From Puniceibacterium antarcticum (lineage in GTDB: Bacteria > Pseudomonadota > Alphaproteobacteria > Rhodobacterales > Rhodobacteraceae): a stretch of 50,546 nt of DNA. The position numbers and the translations under genes were made by a program. The stretch is taken from positions 1-50,546 of the forward strand of contig NZ_AWWI01000106.1 of the NCBI RefSeq assembly GCF_002760615.1. The letters run 5' to 3'. Below are positions 36,047-44,683 of this stretch, in pieces. Under the pieces are notes generated by a model. It was given only the letters and a program-made list of their open reading frames with translations, was not told the origin of the DNA and ran no database searches. How positions within the stretch are numbered: the stretch's first letter is position 1; each line of letters begins with the position of its first letter.

Positions 36047-37829
36047 GAGCCTGCGCCTTGCGACAGTGACCCCGGAACAATTTCTTGCACCCGTTTCCGG
36101 TAACGCAACGACCGCTAGTAACGTGCCTTACGTCCAAGACGCCTTTGAACGCTGGGTGCTGCTTCTCGACACGCTGCGTGAACGCGCCGACAATATGATC
36201 GCGCATGAGCGGCAGGGCATGCCGCCGCTTCTGGATTTCGATTACGAACTGCTGCTGGACGCACGCACCTTTGAGCGGTCGGCCAACTACGCGCTGCTCA
36301 GGATCACGCGGGTCGGCGACGATTGCTGGGACGATTGCGTGGACGAGGCCAAGCCGCCCGTGATCGTCATTGATCCGCGCGCCGGGCACGGGCCCGGTAT
36401 CGGCGGCTTCAAGCGCGACAGCGAGGTCGGCATGGCGATGCACGAGGGCCATCCGGTCTATTTCGTGATCTTCTACCCCGAGCCCATGCCAGGTCAGACG
36501 CTGTCGGATGTGCATTATGCCTTGCGCGACTTCGTCTCCGAGGTCGCTCGCCGTCACCCGGACACAGGCCCCGTGCTCTACGGCAATTGCCAGGCCGGTT
36601 GGGCGGCCACGCTGCTGGCGGCGGATTGCGACGGTCTGACCGGTCCGATTGTACTGAACGGCTCGCCGCTCAGCTACTGGTCGGGCGAGGCGGCAAGCAG
36701 CCCGATGCGGATGATGGGCGCACTGTCGGGCGGGGCATGGGCCGCCCATATGATCTCCGATCTGGGGGACGGGCGGTTCGACGGTGCCTGGCTGGCACAG
36801 AATTTTGAGACCTTGCAACCCGAAAAGGCGATCTGGGACAAATACGCGAACCTCTTTGCCCATGCCGACACCGAACGCGAGCGGTTCCTTGAGTTCGAAC
36901 GCTGGTGGAATGGCTACTACACGCTCAGCCGCGAGGAAATCCTCGGCATCACGCAGAACCTGTTCATCGGCAACCGGCTGGAACAGGGCGAGATGCAGCT
37001 GGATGCGCATTGCACCGTCGATCTTAAGCGCATCAGCAATCCGCTGATCATCTTCGCCTCGGACGGTGACAACATCACGCCGCCCGAACAGGCAATGGGG
37101 TGGATTGGCAAGCTTTATCCCGATACCGATGCGCTCAAGGCAGCCGGGCAGCGCATCGTCTATATGACGCATCCGCGTGTCGGGCATCTGGGCATCTTCG
37201 TCTCCGGCTCCGTCGCGCGGCTCCAGCATCGTGCGATTCTGGAAAGCCTGGACGATGTCGAGGCCCTTTCCCCGGGTCTCTACGAGATGGTGATCGACAA
37301 CCCGTCGGGTGACCCGGACTGCGAGACCGGCGATTTTGAGGTGCGATTCGAACCGCGCGAGGTCGATGATCTGGGCATTGCATCGGACGATGCGGCCTTG
37401 AAACAAGTGGCGCAGATATCGCGGATCAACGAGGCGGTCTATTCGACTTTCGTCAGTCCTTGGATCCGCGCCGCGACGACCCCGGCCAGCGCTGAGGCGC
37501 TCCGTGCGCTGCACCCCATGCGCTGGACCAGAACGATGTTCTCCGAACAGGTGAACCCGTGGATGGCCCTGATCAAGTCCACCGCCGAAACGCTGCGCGA
37601 GACGCGCTCACCATTGCCGGACGACCACCCCGCGATCGTGGCCGAGCGTGCGCTGTCGGCGCGCACCGGCGAGGGTATAGGCGCATGGCGCAAGGGACGC
37701 GATGCCTGGATCACCCATGTCTTTGGCGCGATGTTCGGCAATTTCCCGTTCGCCGCAGCAACCACACAGGCGGAAAAACCGTCGGCCTCATCAAAAAAAG
37801 GAATGAACAATTATGGAATGGCTTTTTGA
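36036..37829 (+). CDS. DUF3141 alpha/beta-hydrolase-like protein
   Basis: The 597-residue protein matches DUF3141, related to poly-3-hydroxyalkanoate synthases. It has an alpha/beta-hydrolase core (VIDPRAGHGPGIGGFK, YGNCQAGWAATLLA in place of the lipase box, FASDGDNITPPEQ and HPRVGHLGIFVSG). The nucleophile position appears to be Cys in GNCQAG, as in PHA synthases. Whether it makes a polymer or acts as a hydrolase is unknown. It overlaps the gene upstream and the small gene downstream. Confidence 0.85.
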   Translation: MMNKSLRLATVTPEQFLAPVSGNATTASNVPYVQDAFERWVLLLDTLRERADNMIAHERQGMPPLLDFDYELLLDARTFERSANYALLRITRVGDDCWDDCVDEAKPPVIVIDPRAGHGPGIGGFKRDSEVGMAMHEGHPVYFVIFYPEPMPGQTLSDVHYALRDFVSEVARRHPDTGPVLYGNCQAGWAATLLAADCDGLTGPIVLNGSPLSYWSGEAASSPMRMMGALSGGAWAAHMISDLGDGRFDGAWLAQNFETLQPEKAIWDKYANLFAHADTERERFLEFERWWNGYYTLSREEILGITQNLFIGNRLEQGEMQLDAHCTVDLKRISNPLIIFASDGDNITPPEQAMGWIGKLYPDTDALKAAGQRIVYMTHPRVGHLGIFVSGSVARLQHRAILESLDDVEALSPGLYEMVIDNPSGDPDCETGDFEVRFEPREVDDLGIASDDAALKQVAQISRINEAVYSTFVSPWIRAATTPASAEALRALHPMRWTRTMFSEQVNPWMALIKSTAETLRETRSPLPDDHPAIVAERALSARTGEGIGAWRKGRDAWITHVFGAMFGNFPFAAATTQAEKPSASSKKGMNNYGMAF

Positions 37830-37992
37830 AAACTGGGTTTTGGTTCTCGTCTTCGGCGGAATGGCCGCAATGCACCTTTTCGGGCACGGACATGGCGGAC
37901 ACAAACATGGCAAGTCGGCCAAGCGTCATGGTGCGCACGACAAGAAGTCCGAAGCTTCCGCCGATACCGAGGCAGTGTCGGAGGATGCCTGA
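37813..37992 (+). CDS. Tiny His-rich membrane protein (DUF2933-like)
   Basis: A 59-residue frame starts at 37813 within the end of the DUF3141 gene (AAGGA 9 bases upstream) and ends overlapping the FabI start. It has one membrane helix (WVLVLVFGGMAAMHLFG) followed by HGHGGHKHGK and a charged tail. It resembles the C-terminal half of the DUF2933 protein at 49499-49768. Overlap on both sides argues for a real gene with translational coupling. Function is unknown; metal binding by the His cluster is possible. Confidence 0.75.
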   Translation: MEWLFENWVLVLVFGGMAAMHLFGHGHGGHKHGKSAKRHGAHDKKSEASADTEAVSEDA

Positions 37993-38827
37993 ATTCGACG
38001 CATGCTGCGATCCTGCGGAACTGCTTGATCTGTCCGGCCGGAAGGGTCTGGTTGTCGGCATCGCCAATGATCGCAGTCTGGCGTGGCCTGCTGCCCTGCA
38101 TTTCCGTCAAGCGGGTGCCGAGCTCGCCATCACCTATGTCGATGAGCGCACCAAACCTCATGTGGTGCCATTAGCTGCACGTCTCGAAGCGCCGATCCTG
38201 CTGCCCTGTGACGTGAATGCGCCGCACGAACTCGACGCTGTCTTCGACGCCATCACGGACCGCTGGGGAAAATTGGATTTCATCCTTCATGCCGTGGGCA
38301 GCGTGCCGCCCGGCGACCTTCATGGCCGCCTGACTGACTGTTCGGCTGCAGGGTTTTCCCAAGCGATGCATGTGTCCGTCCATTCGCTGATCCGCATGGC
38401 GCATCTTGCCGAGCCCCTGATGAAAAGAGGCGGCAGCCTGATCACTCTGAGCTATCTGGGTGGCGAACGTGTGGTGGAGAATTACAACGTGATGGGGCCG
38501 GTCAAGGCGGCGCTTGAGGCCACCGTGCGCTATCTGGCTCACGAACTCGGGCCATCGAACATCCGCGTCAACGCCATTTCGGCGGGACCCGTGATGACCC
38601 GCGCGGCGTCCGGGTTGACCGGCTTTGCGGGTCTTCTGGACGCGACCGCGCGAGTTGCCCCTTTGCGGCGCAACGTCACGGCCGACGAGGTGGGCCGCGC
38701 CGCCCTGCTGTTCGCCAGCGACTATACCGACGGCATCACGGGCGAGGTGCTGCATGTCGATGCGGGTGTTCACGTCGAAAGCCCTGTCGCCGCAGCCAAA
38801 ATGAACGTCAAATCGGAGGAATCATGA
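37985..38827 (+). CDS. FabI-like enoyl-ACP reductase
   Basis: The 280-residue protein is a divergent SDR of the FabI type. It has the nucleotide site [38 protein letters not shown] with the Tyr and Lys of FabI, and [13 protein letters not shown]. It reduces trans-2-enoyl-ACP in fatty-acid synthesis. A housekeeping fabI is expected elsewhere, so this is probably a stress copy. The ATG at 37985 overlaps the tiny His-rich gene; an upstream extension runs through DUF3141 in another frame and is not real. Confidence 0.87.
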   Translation: MPEFDACCDPAELLDLSGRKGLVVGIANDRSLAWPAALHFRQAGAELAITYVDERTKPHVVPLAARLEAPILLPCDVNAPHELDAVFDAITDRWGKLDFILHAVGSVPPGDLHGRLTDCSAAGFSQAMHVSVHSLIRMAHLAEPLMKRGGSLITLSYLGGERVVENYNVMGPVKAALEATVRYLAHELGPSNIRVNAISAGPVMTRAASGLTGFAGLLDATARVAPLRRNVTADEVGRAALLFASDYTDGITGEVLHVDAGVHVESPVAAAKMNVKSEES

Positions 38828-39426
38828 TGCGCCAGACAATTGACGAAACCAATCAGTTGCCCGCAACAGAGCGCCGCGATTTCCTTTATTATGCAACGGC
38901 CTCAACCGGCGCGATTGCCGCAGGCGCGGCGGTCTGGCCGTTGATCAATTCGATGAACCCCTCTGCGGATGTGACCGCGTCCGGCACGGTCAGGGTCGAT
39001 CTTGCCGGTGTCGAACCGGGTCAACGTATTACCGTGAAATGGCAGGGGCGCCCGGTCTTCGTCTGGCGCCGGTCACCAGCCGCAATTGAGGCTGCACGAG
39101 CCGTCGATCTCGACCAGCTTCCCGATCCTGTTGACGAAGCGGTCGAGAATCCGAACGCAAGTAGTGAAGAGCCAGCGCTGGATGAAAACCGCGCGGCGGG
39201 CGAGGATGGCGAATGGCTGATCGTCATCGGTGTCTGCACCCATCTGGGGTGCATTCCGCTGGGGCAGGATGGGTCGGCGGTGGGCGAATTCGGCGGTTGG
39301 TTCTGCCCGTGCCACGGATCGCATTACGATACCTCGGGCCGGATCCGGAAGGGGCCGGCCCCACGCAACCTCGACATCCCACCTTACGATCTGGGCGACG
39401 ACCTGCAACTCGTTATCGGCACCTGA
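38824..39426 (+). CDS. Rieske iron-sulfur protein (cytochrome bc1 type), without its partners
   Basis: The 200-residue protein looks like the Rieske subunit of ubiquinol-cytochrome c reductase. It has a Tat-like leader ([23 protein letters not shown]) and the cluster motifs CTHLGC and CPCHGSHYD. No cytochrome b or c1 gene is present. It may swap into the host bc1 complex or serve another quinol chain. ATG overlaps the FabI stop. Its N-terminal leader and motifs are alphaproteobacterial in style. Confidence 0.92.
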   Translation: MMRQTIDETNQLPATERRDFLYYATASTGAIAAGAAVWPLINSMNPSADVTASGTVRVDLAGVEPGQRITVKWQGRPVFVWRRSPAAIEAARAVDLDQLPDPVDEAVENPNASSEEPALDENRAAGEDGEWLIVIGVCTHLGCIPLGQDGSAVGEFGGWFCPCHGSHYDTSGRIRKGPAPRNLDIPPYDLGDDLQLVIGT

Positions 39427-39465
39427 CGTGCTGAACCAGCCAAAACTCAAGAAGGAGACTATTAC

Positions 39466-40161
39466 ATGCTCGCTAGGGATATCATGACAACATCGGTGAT
39501 CTCGGTCCCGCTCGAGGGACAAATCGAGGACGCGGTTCGCCTCATGCTCGACCACAATATCAGCGCGCTGCCCGTCGTTGACGAAGAGGGCGATCTGAAG
39601 GGTCTTGTCAGCGAAGGCGACCTCATGCGGCGTGTCCGCGAAACAGACGGACCACGTCGGTCGTGGTGGCTCGAGGTGCTTGGCGGATCGGGCGATGCTG
39701 CCAGGGATTTCGTGAAGCTCAAAAGCCACCGCGTCGAAGACGTGATGACAAGGGATGTGGTTTCGGTAGACGAAGACACCAATGTCGCAGAGATCGCGCG
39801 TCTTCTGGAAAAGCACCGGATCAAGCGCGTGCCGGTGGTGAGATCCGACAAAGTGGTCGGCATCGTCAGCCGGGCGAACCTGCTCCACGCCTTGTCGGCG
39901 CTTCAGGATGGGGCGCTGCCGGAGCCGTCGGAGGACGACCGCGTGCTGCGTGCGAAGATTGAAGAGGCTCTGAAAGAAGTGCCTGGTGCAGCGGTCAACC
40001 TCATCAACTACACGGTGGACAAGGGGAATGTCGCCGTCTGGGGTGTCGCCGACAGCGATTTCGAGGAGAATGCGATCCGGGTTGCCGTCGAAAACGTGCC
40101 CGGTGTCAGGACGGTTGAGGTCCATATGGGACGACTGCCGGCCTGGGCTTACGGGATCTGA
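39466..40161 (+). CDS. CBS-pair and BON-domain protein
   Basis: The 231-residue protein has two CBS motifs (DIMTTSVISVPLEGQIEDAVRLM, VEDVMTRDVVSVDED) and a C-terminal BON domain (IEEALKEVPGAAVNLINYTV). CBS pairs sense adenine nucleotides; BON domains bind membranes or proteins. It is cytoplasmic with no signal. AAGGAG precedes the ATG. It likely modulates an unknown partner according to energy charge, which fits the low-energy theme of the operon. Confidence 0.9.
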   Translation: MLARDIMTTSVISVPLEGQIEDAVRLMLDHNISALPVVDEEGDLKGLVSEGDLMRRVRETDGPRRSWWLEVLGGSGDAARDFVKLKSHRVEDVMTRDVVSVDEDTNVAEIARLLEKHRIKRVPVVRSDKVVGIVSRANLLHALSALQDGALPEPSEDDRVLRAKIEEALKEVPGAAVNLINYTVDKGNVAVWGVADSDFEENAIRVAVENVPGVRTVEVHMGRLPAWAYGI

Positions 40162-40221
40162 CTCACATTGCGGAGATAAACCCGGCCTGTCAGGACGTCG
40201 ATCGCATCGAGGAGGGTTCGT

Positions 40222-41213
40222 ATGATGGCGCTAACGCCAGGTTCCGCCGACCCTGAAGACAAAACGATTGAAATCGTCGGGGCCGGTCCCGCAGGTCTGG
40301 TCTGTGCAATCGTTTTGGCCAAGGCCAATCGTCGGGTCGTGGTGCGAGAGTGGCACGAAGATGTCGGCCATCGGTTCCACGACGACTTTCAAGGCCTTGA
40401 AAACTGGACCGCCGCCGGGAACGTTCTGGGCGAGTTGGCGGAGGTAGGGGTCGCCGCGGATTTCGATCATCTTGGCGTGACGGAAGGGGTCGTCTTTGAT
40501 AGCCGCGCCACAGCGCACCGGGTGCATGGATCGCAACCCCTGTTCTACCTGTTGCGGTGCGGCAATGCAGCGGGAACGCTCGACAGGGCCTTGCTGGATC
40601 AGGCGCGTACGGCGGGGGTAGAGGTGCGATTCAATGATCGCGTGAAGAGAACCGCCGGCAATATGATCCTGGCAGGCGGGCCGCGGCGGGCCGATATCAT
40701 CGCCGTGGGCTATGTCTTTGACACGACCATGGCCGATGGCACGTGGCTGGCGTTCGGGGCGGAGATTGCCCCGAAGGGCTACGCCTATCTGCTCGTGCGT
40801 CAGGGGCGCGGCACGGTGGCCAGTTGCATGTTCTCGGGCTTTCGCGATCAGGCAAAATATCTTGCCGCGACGGTGGCATATTTCGAACGTCACGCCGGGC
40901 TGCAAATGCAAAGACCGAGAGGCTTCGGGGGTTTCGGGAATGTCCGATTGCCGCGCACCGCGATGCAGGGCAGAAACCCGGTGATCGGCGAACACGCGGG
41001 CCTCGCGGGATCGACTACCTGGTCGGAAAGCTGGGATCAAACGACACGGACGACTCCTTGGGCCAGGCCTACCGGCTGTCATTGCCTAAGCGCCTGCTGC
41101 TGCCGCTCGCCCGATTTCGCTATCGCAACCCTTTGCAGGATCGCAGTTGCAGCCACAACAACTGCGATTGTGTCTGGTGCCAGCACGGCGCGCATGAAGT
41201 AGCGGACACCTGA
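40222..41213 (+). pseudogene. FAD-dependent oxidoreductase, frameshifted
   Basis: The frame from the ATG at 40222 encodes a Rossmann flavoprotein (IEIVGAGPAGLVCAIVLAKANRRV) of the geranylgeranyl-reductase-like group. The 40222 frame runs as normal protein to NPVIGEHAG (about 41000) and then becomes unrelated Cys/Thr-rich sequence. The next frame gives a convincing end: IDYLVGKLGSNDT, RLSLPKRLLLPLARFRYRNP and a Cys-rich tail (CSHNNCDCVWCQHG), stopping at 41213. An internal deletion with a frameshift near 41005 explains both. The deletion also removed the expected FAD-binding DALWGFGLR-type part. Confidence 0.75.
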
Positions 41214-41308
41214 CGGATGTGCTTCCTTGCGAATTCGCGTTCCAAGCATAGCGCCGGCGTCGTGACGCCGATGTTGCGACTGGACCGGTGGGGCGGTAAG
41301 CCGCGATT

Positions 41309-42472
41309 ATGAGCAACTCGCACGCACCTCGTGAAAATTCCCTGACGATACCGCAGGCCCGGCAAGCGATCTGTGTGCCAAATCTGGGCGAAGGGCGGGG
41401 CGCTTTCCAGCTGTTCTTCGAGGGAGATGCTCTTTTCGATGCGATGATCGCGGCGATCGAGGGCGCGACTGAAGCGATCTGGATGGAATCCTACATCTTT
41501 GTCGCCGACGAAGTCGGGGCGCGTTTTGTCGCCTTGCTCGCAGCTAAAGCGCGAACCGGGCTTGACGTGCGGTTGCATCTCGACGCTTTCGGTGCCGGCC
41601 AGCGGAACTTCGATAAGTTTCGGCGGGAACTGGAACGCAGCGGCGTGCGGTTTCGCTGGTTTCGTCCCTTTGATCTCCGACACCCGCTGCGATATTTCCA
41701 ACGCAACCACCGCAAGCTTCTCATTGTGGATGGCCGGGAAGCGTTCCTGGGCGGTTTCAACATCCGCCGGTTGAACTCGCGTCGGCTTCACGGCGAGACT
41801 CGCCAGCGCGATACACATGTGCGTGTCCCGGCGCCGTTGGCAAACCTTGCAGCAAGTCACTTCGACCGGCTCTGGCAGGACGCCCGCCCGCTTCCGGCAA
41901 ACGCCATTCCCGAAGAGGCCGACGCAATCGAAGGACTGCTGGTACCGAGCTATTCGCGCAAGTGTCAAAAGAGGCTTGCCTGTCTGCACGCGGGACTGAT
42001 CGGGATGGCACAGACCTGCGTTTATCTGACGTCGCCCTATTTCGGTCCGGGCACCGTGGTCGACCGGGCGCTTCAGGATGCCGCGCGTCGCGGCGTGGAC
42101 GTCCGTCTGCTGGTGCCTCGCACGAGCGATCCTATGGTCGCTGGCTGGGCGACGCGGGCGGCATATGCGCAGCTTCTCTCGGCGGGCGTGAGCGTCTACG
42201 AGTATCTGCCCCGTCCATTGCATGCCAAGACGTCGGTCGTCGATACAGGCTGGTCGATCATCGGGTCAGCTACCCTCGACTACCGAAGCCTGTTCGTCAA
42301 TCAGAAGCTGGTTCTGGTCGCACATGACCGCGTCCTGGCAGGGCAGTTGCAGGCGCAATATCTGCAAGATCTTTCGGATGCCCGCGAAGTCACTCTTCGG
42401 GCTTGGCATTCCCGCAGCTGGCGCGCGCGAGGTTTCGAGGTGATCGGATGGGCCGCGCGGCGGCTGCTGTAA
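41309..42472 (+). CDS. Phospholipase D-family (cardiolipin synthase-like) protein
   Basis: The 387-residue protein has two HKD-type motifs: NHRKLLIVDGREAFLGGFN and LHAKTSVVDTGWSIIGSATLDYRS. It lacks N-terminal membrane helices, as in ClsB/ClsC-like enzymes. It likely makes or alters cardiolipin, or hydrolyses phosphodiesters. The gap from the flavoprotein is 95 bases with a weak GGCGTC/GACGCC dyad. With cfa and FabI it points to membrane remodelling under stress. Confidence 0.88.
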   Translation: MSNSHAPRENSLTIPQARQAICVPNLGEGRGAFQLFFEGDALFDAMIAAIEGATEAIWMESYIFVADEVGARFVALLAAKARTGLDVRLHLDAFGAGQRNFDKFRRELERSGVRFRWFRPFDLRHPLRYFQRNHRKLLIVDGREAFLGGFNIRRLNSRRLHGETRQRDTHVRVPAPLANLAASHFDRLWQDARPLPANAIPEEADAIEGLLVPSYSRKCQKRLACLHAGLIGMAQTCVYLTSPYFGPGTVVDRALQDAARRGVDVRLLVPRTSDPMVAGWATRAAYAQLLSAGVSVYEYLPRPLHAKTSVVDTGWSIIGSATLDYRSLFVNQKLVLVAHDRVLAGQLQAQYLQDLSDAREVTLRAWHSRSWRARGFEVIGWAARRLL

Positions 42473-42598
42473 CCTATAGCACCGGTCAGCCGACAGCCTG
42501 CCGGGATGCAGTAACTCTGTCTGCAATATCGACGCCTTCCTACGGCAGAGCGATACACTTGCTCCTGTACTAACGAAGACCGACAGGTTGCTAATTTC

Positions 42599-42626
42599 TG
42601 TAATGCTTCCGGTCGGGGCGCGTCTA
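42599..42626 (+). promoter_or_regulatory. ECF-type promoter of the Cys-rich peptide operon
   Basis: TGTAATG (42599-42605), 15 nt, CGTCTA (42621-42626), 30 bases before the ATG at 42657. It matches four other sites in the right half of the window. Confidence 0.75.
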
Positions 42627-42656
42627 TAGAACGAAACCAAACAAAAGGAGGTCCAG

Positions 42657-42818
42657 ATGGACGACCGATCAACTTCTCAGACGCAAGACACAGCACAGCA
42701 AAAACAGGGCGGATGTTGCGGTGGCAAGACCGATGCACAGCCGAAAGCAAATGTCGAACCGCAGGTCGCGGAACCCGCAAAGGCAAAACCGGCCAAATCC
42801 GGCTGCTGCTGCGGCTAG
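42657..42818 (+). CDS. Small Cys-rich, metallothionein-like protein
   Basis: A strong AGGAGG precedes an ATG for a 53-residue protein. It has GGCCGG in the first half and SGCCCG at the very end, with a Lys/Ala/Pro/Gln-rich polar middle. It has no signal. The paired and triple Cys suggest binding of soft metals (Cu, Zn, Cd). The frame is too short for routine gene calling. It leads an operon with its own ECF-type promoter and a hairpin directly after it. I know no named family for it. Confidence 0.7.
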   Translation: MDDRSTSQTQDTAQQKQGGCCGGKTDAQPKANVEPQVAEPAKAKPAKSGCCCG

Positions 42819-42837
42819 GGCCGAGGCAAAGCCACCG

Positions 42838-42873
42838 CAGGATGGGCGTCTGGCGCTTGGTGCGCCCATCCTG
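42838..42873 (+). terminator. 11-bp stem-loop after the Cys-rich gene
   Basis: CAGGATGGGCG and CGCCCATCCTG form a perfect 11-bp stem with a 14-nt loop, 20 bases after the stop. There is no U-tract, so it may be a leaky terminator or an RNA-processing/stability hairpin that raises output of the first gene over the later ones. Confidence 0.55.
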
Positions 42874-42938
42874 AACCGGCGCCGTCCAGCGGCTGTGTTC
42901 GCGCTCCGTCCGGATCCACGACAAGAAGGGAGAAAGCC

Positions 42939-43304
42939 ATGATGCCCATTTTCTATTTCACCGCAGTCGCGGTGATCCTTTTCCTGGCCCTGCGCATGAT
43001 GTGCGGGGCCTGCGTCATGGGCGGGTCTGCCGGGGCAGGGCGTGTGCGTCTGCCGGTTGTGCCGCTTGGTTGGGCGCTGAGCCTGTTCCTGGCGCTGACC
43101 TACCTTGTGTGCATCGCATTCGATCTGATCTTTCCCGCCTATGCAATGTATGAAACCTGGTCCGGTCTGCTGCCCGGTTTCGTCTGGCTGACCCCGGTGG
43201 GCTTCATCATCGGGCTGGTCGAGAGCTTTCTCTACGGTTGGTACGCCGCGCTGATCTTCGGCGGCCTTTACAACGCCATCGCGGCAAGGGGAACAGCGAC
43301 ATGA
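42939..43304 (+). CDS. Small membrane protein (DUF5676-like)
   Basis: The 121-residue protein has three to four membrane helices, an early MMCGACVMGG with two Cys and the closing pattern GLVESFLYGWYAALIFGGLYNAI. The end resembles DUF5676. Function is unknown. AGGGAG precedes the ATG. Its stop overlaps the next start (ATGA). Confidence 0.7.
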   Translation: MMPIFYFTAVAVILFLALRMMCGACVMGGSAGAGRVRLPVVPLGWALSLFLALTYLVCIAFDLIFPAYAMYETWSGLLPGFVWLTPVGFIIGLVESFLYGWYAALIFGGLYNAIAARGTAT

Positions 43305-44683
43305 TCCCGACCGCACGTCCGAAACTGCGCTTTCTTGGCGCCGCCGGGACGGTGACGGGATCGCGCTATCTGGTCGAGGCCCTGGGGCGGCGCATTCTGG
43401 TCGATTGCGGGCTGTTCCAGGGCTTCAAGCAGTTGCGGGCGCGCAATCGCAAACCTTTCCCTGTGCGTGTCAACACCATCGACACTGTGCTGCTCACCCA
43501 TGCTCATCTGGACCATTCGGGATATCTGCCGACACTGATCCGGGCGGGGTTTCGCGGGCGGGTTCTTTGCACAGAAGCAACGGCAGATCTGTGCGGGCTT
43601 ATTCTGCCCGACAGCGGCCATATCCAGGAAGAAGAGGCGCGCTTTGCCGCGCGGAGGGGATATTCCAAACACAAGAAGCCAAAACCGCTCTATACGCTCA
43701 AGGATGCAAAGGCCGCGCTGGACCGCTTTGATCTTCAACCGTTCGACCGGCGAATAGATTTAGGCGACGGCATCGCGGCCCGTTTCATTCCGGCGGGGCA
43801 TCTGCTCGGGGCGGCGCAGATCCGGCTTGAGGTCGGCGGCAGGGTTGTCCATTTCAGCGGCGATCTGGGCCATGATCCCGATCCGCTGATGCGACCGCCC
43901 CAGCCATTCGGCGGAGCAGATGTTCTGGTCTGCGAGTCCACCTATGGCAACCGGTCCCATTCCGACGTGGACCCAGAAGCCGAACTGGCTCCGATCCTCA
44001 AACGCACCTTTGCCCGCGGCGGCACGGTGCTGATCCCGTCCTTTGCCGTCGGACGGGCGCAGGGGCTGATGCTGCACATTGCGCGATTGATGGAGCGCGG
44101 CGATATTCCCTATGTCCCGGTGTTCCTCAACAGCCCGATGGCGGTGAATGCGACCGAGATCTATCACCGTCATCACGCCGAGCACCACGTCAGCCGCGAA
44201 GACTGCATTGCGATGTTCGAGATCGCCAAGAGGGTAAACACGGTCGAGCAATCCAAGGAGCTGAACACGCGCCAGGGCCCGATGATCATCGTCTCCGCCA
44301 GCGGAATGCTGACCGGCGGGCGTATCCTGCACCATCTGGCCAGCTTCGGCGGCGATCGGCGGAACGCGATCTTGCTCTCCGGTTTCCAGGCCGGTGGCAC
44401 GCGCGGCGCGGCGCTGGCCGGAGGCGCGCGGACATTGCGCATGTTCGGACGGGAGTTCCCGATCGAGGCCGAAGTGGTTCAGCTCCAGTCCTTTTCCGGA
44501 CATGCCGATGCCGATGAGATCCTGCGCTGGATGTCCGCCGGTCCCGCCCCCGAGATGACCTATCTCACCCATGGGGAACCTGTCGCCGCCGATACCCTGC
44601 GATTCCGCGTCGAACACGAGCTAGGGCGATCCGCGCGCGTGCCCGAACATCTCGAATCCGTCTACCTGGACAGGCCGCGATGA
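43301..44683 (+). CDS. Beta-CASP metallo-beta-lactamase nuclease
   Basis: The 460-residue protein has the MBL motif THAHLDHSG, then GDLGHDPDPLM and the beta-CASP and RNA-specificity segments (ESTYGNRSHSD, FAVGRAQGLM, FSGHADADEIL, THGEP). It resembles bacterial and archaeal YSH1/CPSF-type RNA endo- or exonucleases. It degrades or processes RNA in the cytoplasm. ATG at 43301 overlaps the upstream stop; a longer frame overlaps the upstream gene. Products could feed the phosphorylase encoded next. Confidence 0.9.
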   Translation: MIPTARPKLRFLGAAGTVTGSRYLVEALGRRILVDCGLFQGFKQLRARNRKPFPVRVNTIDTVLLTHAHLDHSGYLPTLIRAGFRGRVLCTEATADLCGLILPDSGHIQEEEARFAARRGYSKHKKPKPLYTLKDAKAALDRFDLQPFDRRIDLGDGIAARFIPAGHLLGAAQIRLEVGGRVVHFSGDLGHDPDPLMRPPQPFGGADVLVCESTYGNRSHSDVDPEAELAPILKRTFARGGTVLIPSFAVGRAQGLMLHIARLMERGDIPYVPVFLNSPMAVNATEIYHRHHAEHHVSREDCIAMFEIAKRVNTVEQSKELNTRQGPMIIVSASGMLTGGRILHHLASFGGDRRNAILLSGFQAGGTRGAALAGGARTLRMFGREFPIEAEVVQLQSFSGHADADEILRWMSAGPAPEMTYLTHGEPVAADTLRFRVEHELGRSARVPEHLESVYLDRPR

